64,000 nt of DNA from Butyricicoccus_A sp963601915 (GCA_963601915.1 CAVCGL010000005.1:1-64000); one strand, 5' to 3'. Positions 24,438 through 33,376 are shown, counted from the stretch's first letter. Notes: generated from the letters alone by a model not told the origin. A program made the numbers and translations.

Positions 24438-25820
24438 ATGGCAAAGATTCCATATAAAATTTATCTCAGCGAGGATGAGATTCCAAAGCAGTGGTATAAC
24501 GTCCGCGCGGACATGAAAACACAGCATCGTCCGATGCTCAATCCGGCAACGCACAAGCCGGTACAGCTGGCTGATTTGGAGCCAGTATTTTGTACCGAGC
24601 TGGCAAAGCAGGAGCTGAACGAGACCGACCGTTATATTGATATTCCGGATGAAGTGCGTGAGCACTATCGCATGTTCCGTCCGTCTCCGCTGATGCGTGC
24701 CTACTATTTGGAGAAGGCGCTGGATACACCGGCAAAGATTTATTACAAGTACGAAGGCGGCAACACAAGCGGCAGCCACAAGCTGAATTCCTCGATTGCA
24801 CAGGCATATTATGCCAAGGCACAGGGTCTCAAGGGTGTGACGACCGAGACCGGTGCAGGTCAGTGGGGCACGGCACTGGCAATGGCTTGTCAGTATTTTG
24901 ATTTGGACTGCAAGGTTTACATGGTAAAGTGCTCGTATGAGCAGAAGCCGTACCGCAAGGAAGTTATCCACACCTATGATGCAGATATTATTCCGTCCCC
25001 GTCCATGACCACGAAGGTGGGCCGTGAAATCAACGAGCGTTTTCCGGGTAGCACCGGCTCTCTGGGCACGGCAATTTCCGAAGCAGTAGAATATGCGACC
25101 ACACACGAAGGCTATCGCTATGTGCTGGGCAGCGTACTCAATCAGGTGCTGCTGCATCAGAGCGTCATTGGTCTGGAAGCAAAGGCAGCAATGGAAAAGA
25201 TTGATGCATATCCGGATATTGTCATCGGCTGTGCAGGCGGCGGCTCGAACCTGGGCGGCATTATGTCCCCGTTTATGGGCGATAAGCTGACCGGCAAGGC
25301 AGACCCGTATTTCATCGCCGTAGAACCGGCCTCCTGCCCGACCTTGACCCGCGGCAAGTTTGCGTATGACTTCTGTGATACCGGCATGGTAACGCCGCTG
25401 GCAAAGATGTACACGCTGGGCTGCGGCTTTATCCCGTCTGCCAACCATGCAGGCGGTCTGCGCTATCATGGCATGAGCCCGATTCTGTCTCAGCTGTATC
25501 ATGATGGCTATCTGAATGAAGCACGTGCAGTTGAGCAGACGTCCGTCTTTGAGGCAGCTGAGATGTTCGCAAAGATCGAAGGAATTCTGCCGGCACCGGA
25601 GTCCTCTCATGCCATTCGTGTTGCCATTGATGAAGCACTCAAGTGCAAGGAGACCGGCGAAGAAAAGACCATCCTGTTCAACCTGACAGGTACCGGCTAT
25701 TTCGACTTGGCTGCTTACAAGGCATACAACGAAAAGACCATGAGCGATTATATTCCGACCGATGCCGACTTGGAAAAGGGCTTTGCGACCATTCCGCATA
25801 TCGAAGGCATTCAGGACTAA
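24438..25820 (+). CDS. trpB2: TrpB2-type tryptophan synthase beta chain-like PLP enzyme
   Basis: 460 residues, longer than classical TrpB (about 400), with the N-terminal extension of the TrpB2 group. The PLP Lys is in NTSGSHKLNSS, the phosphate-binding glycine loop is GCAGGGSN, and the ETGAGQWG segment is conserved. TrpB2 can condense indole or serine-derived acrylate to tryptophan without TrpA. No trpA or other trp gene is nearby, so it probably works alone, perhaps in indole salvage. It is driven by a perfect-consensus promoter and ends in a terminator. Confidence 0.9.
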   Translation: MAKIPYKIYLSEDEIPKQWYNVRADMKTQHRPMLNPATHKPVQLADLEPVFCTELAKQELNETDRYIDIPDEVREHYRMFRPSPLMRAYYLEKALDTPAKIYYKYEGGNTSGSHKLNSSIAQAYYAKAQGLKGVTTETGAGQWGTALAMACQYFDLDCKVYMVKCSYEQKPYRKEVIHTYDADIIPSPSMTTKVGREINERFPGSTGSLGTAISEAVEYATTHEGYRYVLGSVLNQVLLHQSVIGLEAKAAMEKIDAYPDIVIGCAGGGSNLGGIMSPFMGDKLTGKADPYFIAVEPASCPTLTRGKFAYDFCDTGMVTPLAKMYTLGCGFIPSANHAGGLRYHGMSPILSQLYHDGYLNEARAVEQTSVFEAAEMFAKIEGILPAPESSHAIRVAIDEALKCKETGEEKTILFNLTGTGYFDLAAYKAYNEKTMSDYIPTDADLEKGFATIPHIEGIQD

Positions 25821-25846
25821 ATAAAAAATATTCTTGGAACAACGAT

Positions 25847-25888
25847 GTCCCGTTTCTCTCCCATACAGAGCAGAAACGGGACTTTTTT
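25847..25888 (+). terminator. Terminator of trpB2
   Basis: Stem GTCCCGTTTCT/AGAAACGGGAC with a 14-base loop and a six-T tail. Confidence 0.88.
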
Positions 25889-25908
25889 CTCAGAAAGAGG
25901 TTGGCTTT

Positions 25909-26484
25909 ATGTTAGAAGAATGGATGAACACGCCGTGGGCGCAGGAAGCGCACAAGGCAAGTGTAAAAAGTCTGATGACAGCGGCACAGCAGGGAGAGCC
26001 TGTCCATCCGGCGTTTGCTGCGATGGCGGTACAGCTGGATGAGATAGACCGTGTGCTGTTGGATCAGCTGCGAGAACAGCGGCATATTGCGATACTGGAT
26101 TGCTGTCTGAGCCGGATGACGCGCGATAAGACCTTCGCGGGGCGCAAGGAGGCGGAACGAGGCACAGAAATTCCGTTGATTTCCCATATGACGCTGTTCA
26201 TGCCGCAGGATGGAGATTATGAACAGGTGCAGGCGGCGCTGGATAATTTGCAGCGGCTGCACCTCATATCAATTCGTATGCAGACGGAGAGCAAGGCTCC
26301 GGCAGATGTTGCAAACAATCCGTATGAAGATATTTATCTGCTGTTTGAACAGGTTATTGAGAACACAAGAGAACAAATTGTGCAAAAAAATCCGAAGTGC
26401 AAAGAGCGGAGCGTTCGTTTGTATCCGGGAGAAATCGTGCTGACGGCGTTGGGCAGCCGATTTTTGCGTGTTTGCAAATGGTGA
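25909..26484 (+). CDS. Uncharacterised protein, possibly DUF4393/Abi-alpha-like
   Basis: 191 residues, no signal peptide or membrane segment. Features that recall DUF4393 (Abi-alpha) proteins are an early HPAFAAMAVQLDEIDRVLL segment, a middle NLQRLHLI segment and a C-terminal LYPGEIVLTALGSRFLRVC, which looks like the final strand pair of a winged-helix-like end. The family assignment is tentative and no activity is known. The ATG at 25909 lies 25 bases after the trpB2 terminator with an AGAAAGAGG site; the frame extends to 25834 across the terminator and is not used. Confidence 0.55.
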   Translation: MLEEWMNTPWAQEAHKASVKSLMTAAQQGEPVHPAFAAMAVQLDEIDRVLLDQLREQRHIAILDCCLSRMTRDKTFAGRKEAERGTEIPLISHMTLFMPQDGDYEQVQAALDNLQRLHLISIRMQTESKAPADVANNPYEDIYLLFEQVIENTREQIVQKNPKCKERSVRLYPGEIVLTALGSRFLRVCKW

Positions 26485-26495
26485 GTGCCAAGGGC

Positions 26496-26525
26496 TTGAC
26501 AACATCCGGTAAAGTTTGTTATACT
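26496..26525 (+). promoter_or_regulatory. Promoter of tRNA-Leu
   Basis: TTGACA (26496-26501), 18-base spacer and TATACT (26520-26525), about 15 bases before the tRNA 5' end. Confidence 0.85.
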
Positions 26526-26539
26526 ATATAAGCTGATTT

Positions 26540-26627
26540 GCCGCTGTGGCGGAATTGGCAGACGCAAGGGACTTAAAATCCCTCGCTGGTTTACAGCGTA
26601 CCGGTTCAAGCCCGGTCAGCGGCACCA
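26540..26627 (+). tRNA. tRNA-Leu (anticodon TAA)
   Basis: 88 bases including an encoded CCA. Acceptor arms GCCGCTG and CAGCGGC pair fully; the anticodon stem GGGA/TCCC carries the loop CTTAAAA with anticodon TAA; a long variable arm and GGTTCAAGC T-loop are typical of class II leucine tRNA. It has its own promoter and terminator. Confidence 0.97.
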
Positions 26628-26628
26628 G

Positions 26629-26667
26629 ATCGGAGCAATTGTTTAGGCAGTTGCTCCGATTTTTTTG
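26629..26667 (+). terminator. Terminator of tRNA-Leu
   Basis: Stem ATCGGAGCAA/TTGCTCCGAT followed by seven T. Confidence 0.9.
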
Positions 26668-26753
26668 TATTTATTGCAGCAGATGTATGCAATAAAAAAC
26701 ATTGACGTTTTCCGACAAGTGGAGTAGGATAGGATACTGTGGAGGCGTAATTT

Positions 26754-27113
26754 ATGAAAATACTACGGCAATTCGGGTTGATTCTTGCAATCACCTTTGC
26801 AGGCGAAGTGCTCAAGGCACTGCTTCCGCTGCCAATTCCGGCGAGTATTTATGGCATGGTCATCATGCTGATCGGACTTATCAGCGGATTGTTAAAATTG
26901 GAAGATGTACAGGACGTTGGAGATTTTCTCATTGAGATCATGCCGATTCTGTTTGTTCCGGCAGCGGTAGAGCTGATGGACAGCTGGGGAACCATGAAAA
27001 CCTTGCTGCTCCCGTCGGTTGTCATTCTTATCGTGATTACGGTGTTGGTTATCGCGGTTACCGGCAGAGTAACACAGTTTTTGATTCGTCGAAAGAAGGG
27101 AAAGCATGAATAA
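26754..27113 (+). CDS. lrgA: LrgA/CidA family holin-like membrane protein
   Basis: 119 residues with four membrane segments. The N-terminal pattern FGLILAITFAGEVLKALLPLPIPASIYGM and the following IMPILFVPAAVELMDSWG are characteristic of LrgA/CidA, small holin-like proteins linked to control of murein hydrolases, autolysis and pyruvate-type organic-acid transport. A GGAGG site precedes the ATG. It overlaps lrgB by eight bases, the usual two-gene operon. No lytSR regulator pair is adjacent; the nearest LytTR gene is 15 kb away. Confidence 0.92.
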   Translation: MKILRQFGLILAITFAGEVLKALLPLPIPASIYGMVIMLIGLISGLLKLEDVQDVGDFLIEIMPILFVPAAVELMDSWGTMKTLLLPSVVILIVITVLVIAVTGRVTQFLIRRKKGKHE

Positions 27114-27798
27114 TTTATTTTTGCAATGTACCTATTTTGGAGCGGTTCTGACCATTGCGGCATATATTTTTGGTCAGTGGTGCAGAAAAAAGTGGAAGAT
27201 GACGATTTGCAATCCGCTGCTGATTGCGGTGATTGTTGTCATTGCGCTGCTTTTGGTGTTCCATGTAGATTATGATACCTATTATGAGGGTGCAAAGTAC
27301 ATCAGCTACTTATTGACACCGGCGACCGTGTGTCTGGCGATTCCGCTGTATCGTCAGCTGGAGCTGCTCAAGCAGCATGCGGCTGCGATTTTGCTGGGCG
27401 TGTGTTCCGGCGTTGTTGCCAGCATGGGCGGCATTTTTGTAATTGCTATGCTGTTCCATCTGTCCCATGAGGAATACGTCACGTTTTTGCCGAAATCCAT
27501 CACGACGGCAATTGGCATGGGCGTGTCCGAAGAACTGGGCGGCATTGTGACGATTACCGTTGCCATTATCATTCTGACCGGCATTATCGGCAACGTCATT
27601 GCCTCGGCGGTGTGCAAGATGTTCCGCATTGAGGAGCCGATTGCAAAGGGTCTTGCGATTGGCACGGCGGCACATGCGATCGGCACAGCGCGTGCGCTGG
27701 AAATGGGACCGATTGAGGGTGCGATGAGCTCTCTGGCGGTTGCCGTCGCTGGTATTTTGACAGCGTTTACCGCATCGTTGTTTGCGATGCTGCTGTAA
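27106..27798 (+). CDS. lrgB: LrgB/CidB family membrane protein
   Basis: 230 residues with about seven membrane segments. The motifs FLPKSITTAIGMGVSEELGG and GLAIGTAAHAIGTARALEMG are the LrgB family signatures. It is the obligate partner of LrgA in the inner membrane. The start overlaps the lrgA end (stop TAA at 27111-27113), with a GAAGGG site before it. The operon ends in a strong terminator at 27813. Confidence 0.93.
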   Translation: MNNLFLQCTYFGAVLTIAAYIFGQWCRKKWKMTICNPLLIAVIVVIALLLVFHVDYDTYYEGAKYISYLLTPATVCLAIPLYRQLELLKQHAAAILLGVCSGVVASMGGIFVIAMLFHLSHEEYVTFLPKSITTAIGMGVSEELGGIVTITVAIIILTGIIGNVIASAVCKMFRIEEPIAKGLAIGTAAHAIGTARALEMGPIEGAMSSLAVAVAGILTAFTASLFAMLL

Positions 27799-27812
27799 TG
27801 CGTACATAGGAG

Positions 27813-27841
27813 ACAGCAGGGAAAATCCCTGCTGTTTTTTT
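27813..27841 (+). terminator. Terminator of lrgAB
   Basis: Stem ACAGCAGGGA/TCCCTGCTGT with a 3-base loop and a seven-T tail. Confidence 0.92.
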
Positions 27842-27989
27842 ATCCCACACGGTAAAATACACGGGATATACATATATTGTGTTGGAAAATACAAATAATA
27901 TCTCTAGTATATTCATAGCAAAGACACAAAACACACAAAAAACGCGCGTATACTAAAGCCATCAAATCAAAAGAAAGTCGGTGGCAGTT

Positions 27990-29861
27990 ATGAAATTTAG
28001 AAAAAGCATGAGCGCGTTATTGTGTGCCGCGATAGTGACAGCATCGCTGACCGCCTGCGGTAGTGCTGAAAATACAGCAAGCAGCTACAGCAATCAGACT
28101 GTCGTGGGTAAGATCACCGCTATTGATGGAGATACGGTAACTTTACAGCTTGGCACGCTGTCGGATGGAACCGGAAGCGAGCAGAGCGCAGATAGCACGA
28201 GCGAGAAAACACAGGACTCTGGTTCCGGCAATGCAGAGAGCGCAGACAGCCAGAATCAGACGGATAATACACAGCAGGGAACTCCGCCGGAAAAACCGGA
28301 TGGTGATAGTTCCGAAAACACGGACAGTTCCAATACTAGTCAGCAGCAGGGAACCCCACCGGAAAAACCGGACGGTGATAGCTCTGACAGCAACAGCCAG
28401 CAGCAAGGCAATCCGCCATCCGGAAGTGCGCCTTCCGGCGGACAGTCGGGCGGTGCTCCGCAGGAGCAGACGGTGACATTTACCGCAGGAGATGATTCTA
28501 CAACCGTAGATCTGAGCAAAGCGGTTGTGACAGAAGAAAGCTCTGGCGCAGATACGCGCATTGACACAGACGATTTGGAAAAGGGCGATGTCCTTGTCGT
28601 GGATATTGGCAGCGGCAATCAGGCAGAATACGCTGTTGTGCGCAACACCGGCAGCAGCGGTACGGTTGAACAGGGCAGCGCGGCCAACACCATTGATTCT
28701 GACGAGGACGCCTCGGACGAGACGTATACATCGGATGGTGATGATGAAAACGCTCTGCGCGTAGACGGCGCGACGACTACCCTCAAGAATATCACCGTCA
28801 ATAAGACTGGCGGTGAGACATCCAGCACGGAAAACGGAGACTTTTATGGTGTCAATGCAGGCTTGCTTGCGACAAATGGTGCCAATGTCACGATTTCAGG
28901 GGCAAAGGTAACGACTAATGCGCAGAACGGAAACGGTGTGTTCAGCTATGGCGAGGGAACGACCGTCAATATTTCGGATTCGACCATCACGACGAGCAAG
29001 GATAATTCCGGCGGTATTCAGACGACCGGCGGCGGCACAACCAATGCCAGCAATCTGACCGTTGAGACAGCAGGCAATTCGTCAGCCGCGATCCGTTCAG
29101 ACCGCGGCGGCGGAACCGTCAATGTAGATGGCGGCACCTATACCAGCAATGGCTATAATTCACCGGCGATTTATTCTACCGCAGCGATTACAGCCAAAAA
29201 TGCCGCGCTGACCGCGAACAATTCCGAAGCATTGGTCATCGAGGGCGAGAATTCCATTGCCTTGACCGACTGCACCGTGTCCGGCAATATGAGCGACACC
29301 AAGGGCACCAGCTCGGACGTTAACGTGCACAATGTGATGATTTATCAGTCGATGTCCGGCGATGCAGAGGAGGGCACGGCTTCCTTCTCCATGAAGGGCG
29401 GCAGCCTGACCAGCAAAAATGGCGATATGTTCTATATCACCAACACGGCGTGCACGATGGAGCTGAACGGCGTTTCGCTGTCCAATGAGGACGCTGATGC
29501 GAATCTGATGACCATTGCGGGCAACGATGCGAGCCATGGATGGGGAACTGCCGGAGCCAATGGCGCGCAGGTAACCTGCACAGCAAAAAATCAGACTCTG
29601 AGCGGCAATATTACCGTCGACAGCATTTCAACACTCAATTTGACATTATCTGACAACTCGGACTTTACCGGCACGATTCGCATCGTGGACAATGCGGACG
29701 GCGGCACGGCTGTAGACAACAATGCAGTCGTTACGGTAGAGGAAGGTAGCACGTGGACACTGACCGGTGACTGCACGCTGACCAGCTTGACCAATAACGG
29801 CACGATCAATTTTAATGGTCACACCATTACACTGGCAGACGGCACTGTTTTGAGCGAATAA
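27990..29861 (+). CDS. Lipoprotein with Ser/Gly-rich linker and beta-helix-like domain
   Basis: 623 residues. A lipobox (SLTAC, Cys near residue 24) predicts a membrane-anchored lipoprotein. Residues about 65-160 are low complexity, with a duplicated unit QQGTPPEKPDGDSS (DNA copies at 28272 and 28344, 72 bases apart). The C-terminal half has short Gly/Asn/Thr-rich strands with repeated forms such as NISDSTITTSKDNSGGIQTTGG, typical of right-handed beta-helix or carbohydrate-binding surface proteins. The ATG at 27990 is preferred over GTG at 27981. No catalytic motif is seen; a role at the cell surface is inferred. Confidence 0.75.
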   Translation: MKFRKSMSALLCAAIVTASLTACGSAENTASSYSNQTVVGKITAIDGDTVTLQLGTLSDGTGSEQSADSTSEKTQDSGSGNAESADSQNQTDNTQQGTPPEKPDGDSSENTDSSNTSQQQGTPPEKPDGDSSDSNSQQQGNPPSGSAPSGGQSGGAPQEQTVTFTAGDDSTTVDLSKAVVTEESSGADTRIDTDDLEKGDVLVVDIGSGNQAEYAVVRNTGSSGTVEQGSAANTIDSDEDASDETYTSDGDDENALRVDGATTTLKNITVNKTGGETSSTENGDFYGVNAGLLATNGANVTISGAKVTTNAQNGNGVFSYGEGTTVNISDSTITTSKDNSGGIQTTGGGTTNASNLTVETAGNSSAAIRSDRGGGTVNVDGGTYTSNGYNSPAIYSTAAITAKNAALTANNSEALVIEGENSIALTDCTVSGNMSDTKGTSSDVNVHNVMIYQSMSGDAEEGTASFSMKGGSLTSKNGDMFYITNTACTMELNGVSLSNEDADANLMTIAGNDASHGWGTAGANGAQVTCTAKNQTLSGNITVDSISTLNLTLSDNSDFTGTIRIVDNADGGTAVDNNAVVTVEEGSTWTLTGDCTLTSLTNNGTINFNGHTITLADGTVLSE

Positions 29862-29870
29862 AGACAGGAA

Positions 29871-29903
29871 TACCAACTTGCTTCAAAAAGAAGCAAGTTG
29901 GTA
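29871..29903. terminator. Terminator of the lipoprotein gene
   Basis: Perfect 14-bp stem (29871-29884 with 29890-29903) with an A5 loop, followed by TTTG. The tail is weak but the stem is very stable. Confidence 0.75.
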
Positions 29904-29932
29904 TTTGTCGAACGGTTTTCAGCCGGAATATC

Positions 29933-30098
29933 TTGACTTTTGGAAGCTGGAATGATATACTGAACACGCTTCCGGAGCAGTACATTGATCTCGCATATGT
30001 TGTAAGTCATGACGTATTTAGGACGGATGATTTGCAGACATATGTGATTTTTTTTACCTGAACCCGCAAAGCATATTTTTTGAATGGAGGTACCTGTA
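29933..30098 (+). promoter_or_regulatory. Promoter and long leader of the cold-shock gene
   Basis: TTGACT (29933-29938), 17-base spacer and TATACT (29956-29961). Transcription would start near 29968, leaving about 130 bases of untranslated leader before the ATG at 30099, a feature of temperature-controlled csp mRNAs. The ribosome site is TGGAGGT. Confidence 0.7.
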
Positions 30099-30308
30099 AT
30101 GAAAAAGGGTACAGTAAAGTGGTTTAATGCAGAAAAGGGCTACGGCTTCCTGTCGAATGACGAGGGCGGTGAGGATGTATTCGTACATTTCTCTGCAATC
30201 CAGACCGATGGCTACAGAACGCTGGAGGAAGGCCAGAAGGTTGAGTTCGAGGAAGAAATGGACGAGAGAAAGGGCAAGCTGCGCGCAGCAAATGTAAAGC
30301 CGCTCTAA
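30099..30308 (+). CDS. csp: Cold-shock protein, CspA family
   Basis: 69 residues, the size of CspA/CspB, a single OB-fold RNA chaperone. RNP1 (KGYGFLSND) and RNP2 (DVFVHFSAI) are intact, and the N-terminus KKGTVKWFNAEKG is canonical. It binds single-stranded nucleic acid and loosens mRNA structure. The ATG at 30099 follows TGGAGGT; the frame from 30084 would start inside that site. It is a single-gene transcript with a long leader and its own terminator. Confidence 0.96.
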   Translation: MKKGTVKWFNAEKGYGFLSNDEGGEDVFVHFSAIQTDGYRTLEEGQKVEFEEEMDERKGKLRAANVKPL

Positions 30309-30326
30309 TTTTCTGATCGGATAGAG

Positions 30327-30361
30327 GAGAGACAGTTTTTCGCTGTCTCTCTTATTTTTTT
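30327..30361 (+). terminator. Terminator of the cold-shock gene
   Basis: Stem GAGAGACAG/CTGTCTCTC with a T/CG loop and a TTATTTTTTT tail. Confidence 0.88.
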
Positions 30362-30448
30362 GCCCGCTCTCTGGTGACATAAGCAAACATCTTGCGCGGA
30401 GAGACAAAATTCGATACAATACAGCAAAGGATTTGAGAGGTGCTTGTC

Positions 30449-31333
30449 ATGTCGAAGTATGTAAAAGGTGTGCTGATTACCCTGCTGGGTGGCACGTGTT
30501 GGGGATTATCGGGAACGTGCAGTCAATATCTGTGCTCGGTACAGGGAATGGATACGCGCTGGGTGACAGCGTTGCGGCTGCTCGGCGCAGGTGTTATTTT
30601 GCTGCTGCTGGCAGCGATCCAGCAAAGAGATCAGCTCAAAAAGCTGCTGCACGATAAAGGCGCCGTGCTGTATTGCGTGATCTTTGGTGTTTGCGGTCTG
30701 CTGTTTACTCAATTTTCGTATATTACCTCGATTACTAAGAGCAATTCAGGCACGGCAACCGTGCTGCAGTATCTATCCGTCGTAATTGTGCTGATTGTCG
30801 AGTGCATCACCATGCGCCGCCTGCCGGTGCGCAGAGAATGGCTGGCATTGCTCTCCTGCCTATTTGGTACATTTTTGGTCGCCACACACGGCAGTTTGAA
30901 TAGCCTGTATATTTCGCGGGACGGTCTGATTTGGGGCGGTATCTCTGCCGTTGCCGCGGCGGCATATATCATTATTCCTCAGCGATTGATGCGCAAATGG
31001 GGCAGTATTTTGCCGGTTGGCATGGGAATGCTGTCCGGTGGCATTGCCTGCGTGCTGCTCATGCGCGTTTGGACGATTCCCATTTCATTTAACATCCAAT
31101 CCGCCGGTATGACAGTATTTGTCGTACTGATCGGTACAGCGCTGGCATTTACCGCATTTTTGCAGGGCACGGCGATTATTGGCCCGGCGCGCGGCAATAT
31201 GCTGGGCTGTGTGGAACCGCTGGCTGCGACAGTGACAACCGCACTGTTCATGCACACGACGTTTGCTGGTATTGATTTGGTGGGTTTCGCGTTTATTCTG
31301 GCAACGGTATTTATTTTGGCGAAAAAGGCGTAA
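30449..31333 (+). CDS. EamA/DMT superfamily transporter
   Basis: 294 residues with about ten membrane segments in two EamA repeats. The N-terminal GGTCWGLSGTCSQYL and the C-terminal ARGNMLGCVEPLAATV segments are typical of the drug/metabolite transporter superfamily. Members export or import amino acids, nucleotides or other small metabolites; the substrate is unknown. The ATG at 30449 follows GAGAGG; the GTG at 30440 overlaps that site. It converges on an ABC transporter pair across a bidirectional terminator. Confidence 0.9.
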   Translation: MSKYVKGVLITLLGGTCWGLSGTCSQYLCSVQGMDTRWVTALRLLGAGVILLLLAAIQQRDQLKKLLHDKGAVLYCVIFGVCGLLFTQFSYITSITKSNSGTATVLQYLSVVIVLIVECITMRRLPVRREWLALLSCLFGTFLVATHGSLNSLYISRDGLIWGGISAVAAAAYIIIPQRLMRKWGSILPVGMGMLSGGIACVLLMRVWTIPISFNIQSAGMTVFVVLIGTALAFTAFLQGTAIIGPARGNMLGCVEPLAATVTTALFMHTTFAGIDLVGFAFILATVFILAKKA

Positions 31334-31339
31334 AGAAAA

Positions 31340-31366
31340 GGGCTTCATCACACGATGAAGCCCTTT
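31340..31366. terminator. Bidirectional terminator
   Basis: Perfect stem GGGCTTCATC/GATGAAGCCC with loop ACAC; T-rich on both sides (TTTG on plus, TTTTCTTT on minus). It serves the convergent EamA and ABC-2 genes. Confidence 0.85.
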
Positions 31367-31380
31367 GATGCTGTTAGAGA

Positions 31381-32178
31381 TTAAAACGGCATGGTTTTTC
31401 TGGAAAAGCTGCGGCTTGCCAGAGCGAATAAAATCACAGCAAATACCAAGAGTACGAGCGGCTGCACGCAGGCCTGGATATTGGTTTGCAAAATACCGGT
31501 GGGATCGAGCAGCGTGTACGGGGTGATGTAACGAAGATAGGACAGAGTGCCGCCGACATTTGCCGCCAGTCGAAGCATGTAAAACAGCAGGCACAGAACG
31601 GCATTGACAATCAATGCTTTGCCGATGCTGTTGGAACGGCAGGAGACAAGGAAGCACAGACCGGCAAAGGCGAGCTGTAAGGCAAAGACACAGGCGGTCA
31701 GCAGCAAAAAGTGCTTGACGGCGAGCTGGCCGGGATAATAGTACTCGCATAAAACAATCGTTGCGAGGCAAATCACAGCGAACATGGCAAACAGAGAGAC
31801 AATCAGCACATTGCGCTGGGTATGGACGATGCACTTGCGGGAATTGGGAGATGCCAGCAGATACGACATCGTGCCGTTGGAAACATAGTGTGCGATGAGC
31901 TGCACAGATAACAGAATGGTGAACAGCATCGGCAGGGCGAGAAGCAGCATGCCATACAGATAATTGACGATAAATGCGGTAAAAGTATTGTCAAACTGTG
32001 TCATGCCGAGCAGCTCCATCGCGTGCGGCTGAGACTGAACAAAATGCATGAGGGCTTTGCCGGAAGCGGGATCATACATTTGCACAACGGAAAATGTGTA
32101 TAGACACATCAAGGCAGTACACACGAGCCATAACAGACAGGAACGCTTGATGCTGTATCGAAACAGGGGAAAATTCAT
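31381..32178 (-). CDS. ABC-2 type transporter permease
   Basis: 265 residues with six membrane segments in the ABC-2 exporter pattern, including a polar N-terminus, a pair of helices around LLLALPMLFTILLSVQLI, and a final FAVILFALASRSFSRK. The mid-protein segment HYVSNGTMSYLLASPNSRK resembles the coupling region of bacitracin- or antibiotic-type exporters. The ATG overlaps the stop of the ATPase gene as ATGA, so the two form one exporter. Substrate unknown. Confidence 0.88.
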   Translation of the reverse strand: MNFPLFRYSIKRSCLLWLVCTALMCLYTFSVVQMYDPASGKALMHFVQSQPHAMELLGMTQFDNTFTAFIVNYLYGMLLLALPMLFTILLSVQLIAHYVSNGTMSYLLASPNSRKCIVHTQRNVLIVSLFAMFAVICLATIVLCEYYYPGQLAVKHFLLLTACVFALQLAFAGLCFLVSCRSNSIGKALIVNAVLCLLFYMLRLAANVGGTLSYLRYITPYTLLDPTGILQTNIQACVQPLVLLVFAVILFALASRSFSRKTMPF

Positions 32179-33062
32179 TTGTTTTCACCTCCATAATAGT
32201 GCAAAAAGATTTCTTCGAGCGTTTGTCCGACGTTATCTAAGGTAGACACTGGATAATTCACGAGAATAGAGAGCAGACTGCGTAAATCTCGATATACGGC
32301 GATTTTAACCATGCGCCCCTCGTGCTCTAAGACCGTAATATTTTCGCGGCACAGCGTTTGGGCGGCCTCTTCGTTGTCCAGCGTGACGAGATAGACGCGG
32401 CGCTCGGTTTTTCGCAGATCTTCCAGAGAAGATACGGTGGCGAGATGTCCCTTTTTGAGGATGCCGATGCGGTCACACGTCTTTTCCACTTCGCTGAAGC
32501 GATGAGAGGACATGAGGATTGTCTTGCCCTTTTTCTTTTCTTCTAGGATCAGATCAATAAATGCGTGCTGCATGAGAAGATCCAGGCTTGCTGTCGGCTC
32601 GTCCAAAATGACGATATTGGGGTCATGCATAAAGGCGCAGACCAAAGCGAGCTTTTGTCTGTCACCCTTGGACATGCGGCGGATGGGCTGCTTGAGATCC
32701 AGCTCAAAGCGATCGGTCAGTTCCTTGATGCGTCCGCGTCCCTTCATGCCGCGATAGCGAGCGAGAAAGTTGACGAAGGATTTGCCGCTCATCTCCGGAA
32801 ACAGCGAAATATCTCCGGGGAGATACCCGAGTGTCTGTTGGATGACAGAGGCAGAAGTAAAGCAATCGCGGCCTTCAATTTGACAAGAGCCGGAAGCAGG
32901 ACGGACAAATCCCATCAAATGACGAATGGTCGTTGTCTTGCCCGAAGCGTTTGGGCCGAGAAAACCAAAGACTTCTCCGGCATTGACGGAAAACGTTACA
33001 TCAAATATACCGTGCCCGTGCCCGTAATCGCAGGTCAGGCCATTGACATCTATGCTGTTCAT
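32175..33062 (-). CDS. ABC transporter ATP-binding protein (exporter type)
   Basis: 295 residues. Walker A GPNASGKTT reads Ala where Gly is commoner; the signature MSKGDRQKLAL, Walker B VILDEPTASLD and switch His in MSSHRFSEV are present. A C-terminal extension of about 80 residues after the core is typical of ABC-2 (CcmA-like) ATPases. The ATG at 33062 has a strong AAAGGAGG site. A minus-strand TATAAT at 33114-33119 is a likely -10 box. It overlaps the permease by four bases. Confidence 0.92.
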   Translation of the reverse strand: MNSIDVNGLTCDYGHGHGIFDVTFSVNAGEVFGFLGPNASGKTTTIRHLMGFVRPASGSCQIEGRDCFTSASVIQQTLGYLPGDISLFPEMSGKSFVNFLARYRGMKGRGRIKELTDRFELDLKQPIRRMSKGDRQKLALVCAFMHDPNIVILDEPTASLDLLMQHAFIDLILEEKKKGKTILMSSHRFSEVEKTCDRIGILKKGHLATVSSLEDLRKTERRVYLVTLDNEEAAQTLCRENITVLEHEGRMVKIAVYRDLRSLLSILVNYPVSTLDNVGQTLEEIFLHYYGGENK

Positions 33063-33376
33063 GAAAAACCTCCTTTATATCAAAACGAAACAGATAAGCA
33101 ATGCAACGTCTCTATTATACTGGATTCTGCCGCGCGGGAAAAGACCTCTTTCGGCAGAAGTGCGAGAAAATGGCAGATACGGCGGAAAAACGGCAAATAT
33201 GGCCGATGAAACACGCGAGAACAGGGGAAATTCTTTGTGAATATTTCACAAGAAAACAAGAAGGATTTTGTTCAGATAACAGAAAGATTACAAAGATTAC
33301 AATTCGGTTATGCAAACGCGGAAATTTATGATATACTGAGTATCGGTAATTCTGATAAATGATAGGAGGAATTCCG
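33063..33376. promoter_or_regulatory. Divergent control region
   Basis: No gene is seen. It holds a minus-strand TATAAT (33114-33119) for the ABC pair and a plus-strand extended -10 box TGATATACT (33329-33337) for the gene starting at 33377. Between them are a 17-bp palindrome TTGTGAATATTTCACAA (33235-33251) and a tandem AAAGATTAC repeat near 33285-33302. Confidence 0.55.
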
